The notes beneath the pieces were generated by a model. The model worked only from the letters and a program-made list of their open reading frames with translations, had not been told where the DNA came from and searched no databases. Of a DNA stretch of 64,000 nucleotides, positions 57,116 to 64,000 are shown piece by piece. Positions within the stretch are counted from its first letter, which is position 1; every line of letters begins with the position of its first letter. The stretch comes from Dendrophyllia cribrosa. Its lineage: Eukaryota > Cnidaria > Anthozoa > Scleractinia > Dendrophylliidae. The stretch covers positions 32,621,643 to 32,685,642 of the forward strand of contig JAJLRJ010000003.1 of the NCBI GenBank assembly GCA_024195265.1, written 5' to 3'. Position numbers and translations under genes: made by a program.

Positions 57116-57594
57116 CAAAGAATCGATGAGTAAACAAACATTACGTCACCCAGTTCTCAATGCGTAATTCAGCGTTTCAAAACAAAATTTGTTTTATGAC
57201 CCCGAGTTCGAAAGCTTGCTCACAGGCTACACATTTTTAAAAAACAACATTTATCGTCACAGGCAACCCAAGCTCCTAGTGTGAGAATCCTTAAATTATA
57301 AAGGTTTGTATGGGAATTTAACGAACATATCATTAAGAATAGTATCGGGAATAAAAATACAATAAAAAAATGCCTTACCTTGTTTCCCTGTTATATTACA
57401 TGTGACTGCATGCGTGGGGATTTAAGCCAGTTTGGAGCGATTCCAGAGAGTTTAAGTTTCACTGATTTCTTTCCCTCTATAAAGCGCAAAAACTGACAAA
57501 GAAACAAATAAATAAATATATATATAATATGTTAAATTGTTATCCACATAATATAGTTTTACAATCCGGGTTCAATGAAAATAAAACAAGCTAA

Positions 57595-57797
57595 GGGACG
57601 GACCATTTTAATTTTGAAGGGGGGGGGGGGGGGGGTGGAGGTTGGGCAATTACCAAAAAAAATTCCTGCACAGCAAAAGTAGAGAAAAAAATTCTTGCAC
57701 AACCTCAAGACGGAAAAAAAATGTCATGCTCAGAAAAATTGCCCAACCCCCCCCCCCCCCCCCCCCCCCCACAAAAATAAAATGGTCCATCCCTAAC
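57595..57797. mobile_element. MITE with poly-G and poly-C near opposite ends
   Basis: AGGGACGGACCATTTTA and TAAAATGGTCCATCCCT are inverted ends. G(17) at 57619-57635 faces C(24) at 57747-57770. It lies just upstream of the unrecognised gene's start. Confidence 0.75.
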
Positions 57798-57924
57798 AAG
57801 AAAGGTTGAAGGCAGAGTGAAGAGATTGACAGGTGCTCATGAAACACGCTTCCCGCCTTCCTTCCAGTAATTGACAACCGTTGATTGCTTGCACAGATCC
57901 GAGAAAAGGGAGCAGTTTACAGAG

Positions 57925-60900
57925 ATGGCGGGTCAAATGGACAGCGAATTTCGTACTATGGCAATAACAGACACCTCTCGCAATTTGGTATGTCCGTGTT
58001 TAAAGTGTCTTTGAGATGTTGGTGTGTTATAAGATTTCGTTCGGAATTTGATTGAATAATTTTAGTTTCTGAAGCTCGAAGGGTCCGCAGAAATGGCGCG
58101 TGTCTTTCGCGAGAAATGCTTAAACTAACCGTAATTTTTCTCTACATGAGGCAATCAACCTTGAGCAAAAAGAAACTTCTTTTTATATTCTTTTCTTGAG
58201 ATGCCGAGTAAGCAATTTGAGTTTAGATATTTCGACTAAAGCTGAAATAATTTTTCCAGGCAACGAGTAAACTCGATCCTCTGGCTAATAATTCTTCACC
58301 CATCACTATGAATTCTTTTGATCACTTATATCCCAAGCTTCTTTGTCTTTAACTTTCCGATCTCCGTTTCGAGAAGGTTTTGTTTTGACAAAAGGGCAGT
58401 TTGCTGGGTCGACAAGAAAGTGATGCGATATTTCTTGATCTTTTATGCTTTATCCACGGACTGGTTTTAAAATAATTAGTTCTGTCCGGGAGGTCTGCAA
58501 GTCCACTTCAGATTATTTAAAAAAGTAAGCTTATGTCCTCTTTTCAAAAACAAGAAATAAGAATGATCTGACAAAAAATTTCGTGTTAAGTAAGCTGTAT
58601 GTATATAAAGCTTACAGTAACCACTCCTTAGCAGAAAAATTTCTACATTCCTTAAAATATGTTCTGTCAAAGAATTCTTCGATTATTCGATCAGTTATAA
58701 GGTTAATAGATGTGCTCTTTTTGCCTTTAATTGATTTCTGTTTTGTACGAACCATTTTGTACAAACTGTTTTGTTCTGAGGGATTTTTGGTATCAAAACC
58801 TAAATTTAAACTGCTAACAATTTTAAAATGTAATATTTTAAATGTTCAATTCAGTCTCCATAAATTATTACACATCCGTGAAATTCAACAGTTTCTTAGA
58901 CACGCAGACGGGTTATGAAACTGAAAGTAGAAAACATGTCGCGCTCAGATGATCAATCTTCTAACATATTCCTTGTGTATGGACCACAATCCTTTCATGT
59001 TAACAGGCTCCAGAAATTGATCTGCCATCTAGGATGATCCTAGCGTCAGGATCCATGACAGAACAGGCCCTCATTCATGTCAAAGTAAACCTGTGTGTGT
59101 CATTGGGTTGTTCCAGAAAATATCCATACCCCTATCACAGTGGGATTTTTGGTTTGTACCCCCCCCCCCCCCCCCACCTCGGAATTTCCAATAACCTTCC
59201 TTGGGAGAGTATAGATTTTTTCTGGAATCACATGTTTTATTTTTTCCAGCAGTATAACTTTCTAAGCTCACCTATACCCTTTGAGTGTCCTGACACTATT
59301 CTGTCGACGCCACTGTCTTCTTCGACACCCCACACAGTGAGAATGGAATCTAACAGTAGAGTGTTTACGCCAATTCCTTGTCAGCCCAGGGTGTCAACTC
59401 CTTATCCTGTCATTGATTCAGTCGCTACTGGAAAAGGTAGTTTTTCAATCCATCTTAATTAACAAATAAGGTGTAGAAATTTATACCTGCTACATAACAG
59501 TAACACCCAGTAAATGTTTAGGGCTTAGAAGTCAATTACTTACATTGTAGCTCATTACTTAGAAATTGAAACTTCTTTATTTCATTTAAACCACTATTTA
59601 TATTATTGTGGTAGGTTTGGATGGTCATGTCATATATTGCTTTTTGTTTTAGTACCTGCAGTGGCTTAGTTGACCTAACATCTTTTTGTAAAAGAGAGGT
59701 CTATCCCTGTTTTATTATTGCAATTGTAGCCAAAATAAGATACGTTTAAACAAATAAGTAATTATAAAATGAATTCATGTAACAAAATGACATTGAAGTC
59801 AATTAATGTAATGTTCAAGGATTAAAGATGGGATATTATTTAAGGCACAGATACAGCTTTGCTAATAAGGGGGGCTCGGAGTAAAAAGGATGAGAGGAGG
59901 GGTGGAAAAAATGTGGACCCTTATACACCTTTTTTCCTTAACAAAAAGGAGGGGTCTGGCCTCCCTGATGCTTCCCAACATATGTCTTGCATATGAACTA
60001 ATTTATTGGAAACAGATAATTACTAACCAAAGTAATAATGGAACCAGTAAATACAACTGACCTGTGCATGTAGTTTGTAATATCTACATATTTCACCTCT
60101 ATGTATGTACCTTTTGATCTGGGTTTGTTTATTTACCCATTTCAGATCATGTGATGTTCTCTAGAGAACATCTTTCTAAAAATTATGCATTCATACATGT
60201 GAATATGAAAAAAAAAAAATTAAGAACCAATTCTGTAACATCACATGATATGAAATGGGTAAACAAATACACCCAAGTTAAAAGGTCTGTTGAGACATTC
60301 AATTTCATAACTTTTGCTTGAATGTGGTTTGTCTCCCAGTTCTAGCATGACTGCAAGAATAAACGATTCAGTTGCTGGGTTAGGTTACTTAACACCCTTT
60401 GGTTTCAGTTTATAGTGAACTGAAAACTGGCAACATTCTGCTAATAACTGTCAGGAACCCTAGATTAGAGAACAAGTATGAGGATATTGCGCATAAGTAT
60501 TACTTTTAAAGTATATATGAGCATATTGGTATCTCTAAATGAACAGATTGGCCTGCAGGCATTTCCCCAGAAAACAGACTTTTCCCTTCATCTTGGGGAT
60601 TTGAGTCCACAGTACATATTGGCCAGCAGTTCCAAGGTTCTGTGTTGCCAATGACAACCAGTACCTCTCACACTCTTCATCATTACTCATTCCCACAAAC
60701 CTGGCACCATGCTGTCACAACACCACAGAACTTGAGGTAAAATATGTTTTAATCTTTGATTAATTACAGTGTCAACTCATTTTAGGTGTCTTTATATCCC
60801 AGGTTGTAAAAAATGTTATGACTGTGTGCAGTGGATATCATACCATAGAATTCCGAAATTAATGGCCCCTGTTACTTTGGGAATTCGCAGCCCCCAGGGG

Positions 60901-63228
60901 TTGCAGCAACTCGCAGTTAGCAGCTACTTTTGGGAATTACATGGAGGGTCTCAAAAATAATGTAACTCTTTGGTAGGAGTTTACTTTTGGAATTTTATTC
61001 GATGGTTTGTGAGGTACCTGTAGTGGGTTTGTCTGACAGCTAAAGGTATGTTTTTTAGCTGTTTTGGTTGAGAAAAGTGTAGATTTTAGGGCTAGAATTG
61101 GAACAGCTCAAGATTTATGGTAGCCAACAAGTTGAAGACTTGTCATTAAAGATTCAGTTTTTGGCGTGTATGTTGTAAATTTTCACTATAGCCACTATTT
61201 GGCTGGAGAAACACAAAATACAAAAAGTACAATTTCTTCAGTGTCAACAACTTTAACAGCATCCATGCTTTAAGCTGTAATTTGTTATAAATAATACCCT
61301 CTTAAATTCATAAATTTAAACCCAAATGGGTGCTGCAATCTCTTAACAACACAGCTAGCACACTGTAATTACTTTTGCATGAAGCAAACCTTGTCTTGGC
61401 CTTCTGTTTCACTTAATTTGGCAGTTCAGGTGGAATTGTTGTAACATCAAACAGGAAACGGTGGTAGTGAAAATTGATTTATTTTGGCTGACATATCCCT
61501 AGCCATTAGGCCAGTATTATGATGTAATGTTTAATTTCCACATTTTAACAAAAGAAATTGAATTACAACATGTAACTTACAAAAGATGGAGTTACAAGGG
61601 ATGGCGTTAGTTGAAGAGTTAGGCTTAAGTCCTGAACACAAGGATGATTTTGAATTTACAGATATTACAAGGAAGGGGTTATTATTTGTTAGATTTATCA
61701 TCACCATGAAGCCCATATATATCATGATCCTTGCATATCTTTCAGTTCAAAAATCTTTACCCTATTTCACACCAGATGTCAAAACATGCTCAATTTCAAA
61801 CCAAACTGGTACAAGTAGAAGGTCACAATCAAGACCATGTGCTTGGTGTGGAACACACCTTTTATATGGAGCTTACTTCACTCTGTTGAAAGTATTGTAT
61901 TTACTTCTGTTACACTGTACTCCTAGTCACTAAAATAAACATAATCATAAGAGTGCTTATTATTGATGTAATCGTACCAATAACAAAATCCTCGATTGTG
62001 ATTGGTCATCCGCACACTTATTTCTTACGTTATTGGCGTGTGGTCACGTGGGTGTCCAATTACAGCTATCCAATTACAACTTTTTGTGATTGGATAGCTG
62101 TAATTGGACACCTATGTTGCAGGCATGTCAATCAGGTGCACCTATATACAGGCTGTAGGTTCTTTTCTGCTGATTTCCTCCTGCTTTCAAACTGATTGAA
62201 AATATCCTTGACGTTTTGAGTACAAAAAAGTCCACATAGACTCTTTAATCTCAAATTTTGTTATTGATGCAGTTAATTAGTAATTTAACTTTGTGTCATA
62301 CAATTCAGGGGCGGTAATTGTGCTTATAATTTCAAATCGTCTCCGCTCTACATGCTCGGCCAATTTTACATATAATCGCCCAATTACTCCCTGAATTGTA
62401 CTTCACTGAATCCTTATTACTATTACTACTAATAAGAAAATTCAAGCATTTTCTTATGATTATGAGTAAGTCTGCGATCACGATCATGTTTAGGGATGCA
62501 AATGAACTATTCTGTTCTGGCCAATGGACATCTAATCACTGTCTAATTCCAGTTTTTTTTTTCTGATCAGACACGTTTAAAGATGGCATCCTTTTATGAG
62601 TGATAAGCTGGTTTCATGAAAAGGATTTCAGAAATCTGTCCCCACTACACCATAAGAAGTTTATGTTTATGATTATTGATGGTTATGCTGCTAGCGGGTA
62701 CCAAGTCTTATGCAATGGAAATACTGTAGAACCTCCCATAATTAACGGACACCGTCAGGACCAGAAAAAGTGTCCGCTTAAGAGAGGTGTCCGCTCGTGG
62801 GAAGTTAAAAATGTAGTGTTTGTATGTGGCTTGGACTTCAACTAAGTGTCCGCTTGTGGGATGTGTCTGCCTACAGAAGGTGTCCATTAGCGAAGGTTCG
62901 ACTGTACTGTAAGTTATTTCAACAACAGCAATGATTACTAATTGAGTAGCATATTTCTTATTCTTGCAGTGGTTATAACCTTTCCAGCAATGATTTCTGG
63001 TATCCAGGAGATTCTTCACTAATAGAAGGGGTAAAGTTATACAATACAATAATGTGTTTTTGTAATAATTATTACTAAGAAAATAAATATGAAACATTAT
63101 AACAGTTCATTATATTACATGAGGAATGGTTATTCATGTACCTTATGTTTACTTATTATAGTTTGGAAATGTTGATGAAGGAGGTGATATTGAACAAGAT
63201 TCCAAAGTAACATCAAGCACAGAATTAG
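57925..63228 (+). CDS. Unrecognised Ser/Thr/Pro-rich protein, 5' part of gene (six exons)
   Basis: Six exons fit together with GT/AG borders and continuous phase: 57925-57987, 59007-59084, 59250-59436, 60559-60736, 62970-63030 and 63162-63228 (634 nt). The protein starts MAGQMDSEFRTMAITD. It then has a conserved-looking block IDLPSRMILASGSMTE (about residues 24-39), and a long Ser/Thr/Pro-rich stretch with STPLSSSTP and PRVSTPYP. Further on come aromatic/His-rich segments and a short acidic end (NVDEGGDIEQD). There is no signal peptide, membrane segment or catalytic motif in the visible part. The LPSRMILASG block weakly resembles the second short motif of mitochondrial fission factor (MFF). 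The usual MFF coiled coil and tail anchor are not visible, so this is only a lead. Exon 3 could start three bases later. The gene continues to 63949 or beyond the edge. Confidence 0.6.
59159..59175. repeat. Poly-C run (17 nt)
   Basis: Short C tract in intron 2 of the unrecognised gene. Confidence 0.85.
60113..60287. mobile_element. Palindromic MITE
   Basis: CTTTTGATCTGGGTTTGTTT and its near complement, followed by TTACCCATTTCAGATCATGT and its complement, form arms of about 50 nt. It lies in intron 3 of the unrecognised gene. Confidence 0.65.
61965..62405. mobile_element. Family C repeat, inverted copy 3
   Basis: Same blocks as 13255-13690 in reverse order, with the internal TCCAATTACAGCTATCCAAT palindrome and the GGGAGTAATTGGGCG end. 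It lies in intron 4 of the unrecognised gene. Confidence 0.65.
62722..62915. mobile_element. MITE with ACAGTAGAACCT / AGGTTCGACTGTA ends
   Basis: Short inverted ends, with several GTGTCCGCTT(A/G) units inside. Related fragments occur near 13770-13905, 11915-11980 and 49500-49560. Lies in intron 4 of the unrecognised gene. Confidence 0.5.
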
Positions 63229-63948
63229 GTAAAAAAAAAAATTTTCCTTTGTCTTTTATGCAGTACTTCCTTAAGAGTAGATTACGTTTACAGTGTTTAA
63301 AAATTCCAATTTCATAACAGCCAAAATGAGAACTTAAGAAAAAAACCCTACTTTGTAAAATACCAAAAACAAACAAGACCACAGGAGAGTACTGCTGAGG
63401 AGCGAGCTTTCAGCCAGCAGGGTGTCTGGGCATTCAGAGGATGGCCAGATTTTTTAGAAATTCATGGAAAATTCACCAAGGCTTTTAAAATTGTATAGGG
63501 GAACAAGTTTCCAGGATGGCTACTTTTCAATTTCTGGCTAAAAGGTTGCTGAGGAGCTTTCATTTGAATGTATGATTTCAACCACAGATGTAAATGTTAG
63601 AATCACATTGCACATTGCTATGGTAGTGAAAAGGGAAACTACTAATGGTATACTAGTATGTATATCATATTTAGGATATAACAATAATAAAAATGTTGAG
63701 TTCAATTTTATCTTTGGTTCAATTTTAATTTTCCTTTGTTTTATATTCATCATCATATATTAGCATAGAAAAGAACAGTGGAAAATCAAAATTGAACCAA
63801 AGATAAAATTGAACTTCAACATATTCACCTGACTGAAAAAATGTTGTCTGGTAAAAAGAACAAAGCATGAACAATAAAGAATGGTTTTCTGAGAAAAGGC
63901 AAAAATTTCTTGTTTTCTTAGATAAATAATGCACATTATTTATAACAG
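63229..63948. other. Intron or 3' flank of the unrecognised gene
   Basis: No coding exon apart from the doubtful one at 63949. It contains the hairpin at 63698-63822 and otherwise ordinary A/T-rich sequence. Confidence 0.4.
63698..63822. repeat. A/T-rich hairpin
   Basis: TTCAATTTTATCTTTGGTTC continuing AATTTTAATTTTCC is mirrored at 63783-63820 around a loop of about 50 nt. It lies 3' of the last certain exon of the unrecognised gene. Confidence 0.65.
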
Positions 63949-63998
63949 AGTATGCCCTAAGTCAGTCTGAAAAATGTTCAGGAAGGAATAGATCTTAA
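63949..63998 (+). CDS. Possible next or terminal exon of the unrecognised gene
   Basis: Following TATAACAG, an open stretch in the phase required by the exon ending at 63228 reads E-Y-A-L-S-Q-S-E-K and then reaches TAA at 63996-63998. It may be the last exon, an alternative exon, or chance sequence. The window ends too soon to decide. Confidence 0.25.
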
Positions 63999-64000
63999 AC

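Noticed and set aside
56031..57129. Several 125-160-aa repeat proteins on both strands
   Set aside because: They are explained by a 27-bp satellite without stops. Frames are equally open on both strands, and a MITE splits the array.

Overview
The window looks like nuclear DNA from an intron-rich marine invertebrate. A cnidarian, probably a stony coral, is the best guess. This is inferred from short exons in an AT-rich background, an intronless class A receptor, large numbers of small inverted-repeat elements (MITEs) and tRNA-headed SINE-like repeats. No gene here identifies the species. Most of the sequence is repeats; five protein-coding loci can be supported by splice-consistent exon chains.

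Left part (1-19.5 kb, minus strand): two tandem paralogues of the SLC27A/FATP family (very-long-chain acyl-CoA synthetase / fatty acid transport protein). FATP-A (9148-19405) is complete in seven exons and encodes 641 aa. FATP-B (2267-7722) shows its first five exons and runs off the left edge. Their first four exons have identical lengths (164, 386, 159 and 70 nt), so they arose by gene duplication. The end of FATP-A, including its stop codon, lies in a degenerate tandem repeat.

Middle (19.5-46.2 kb): a spacer with a 2.05-kb palindromic element (20099-22150), then a 24-exon plus-strand gene (25444-46231). It encodes a 1214-aa protein with a PLAT domain, a strongly acidic linker and about five ankyrin repeats. 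Summing the exons gives an uninterrupted reading frame. The introns carry SINE-like repeats, a fragment of a Penelope-like retroelement, an 18-bp tandem repeat and a 210-nt run of C.

Right part (46.2-64 kb): repeat-rich spacer, a single-exon class A GPCR (51624-52562) with a duplicated 3' scrap downstream, a LINE fragment between direct repeats, a 27-bp satellite interrupted by a MITE (56.05-57.1 kb), and the 5' part of an unrecognised Ser/Thr/Pro-rich gene (57925 onward) that continues to the right edge or just short of it.

The genes do not form an evident pathway or cluster beyond the FATP tandem pair. I see no clear new defence or metabolic system. The most unusual items are the nested palindrome, the PLAT-acidic-ankyrin architecture, the tandem repeat across a stop codon, and the recurrence of one MITE family close to splice sites.
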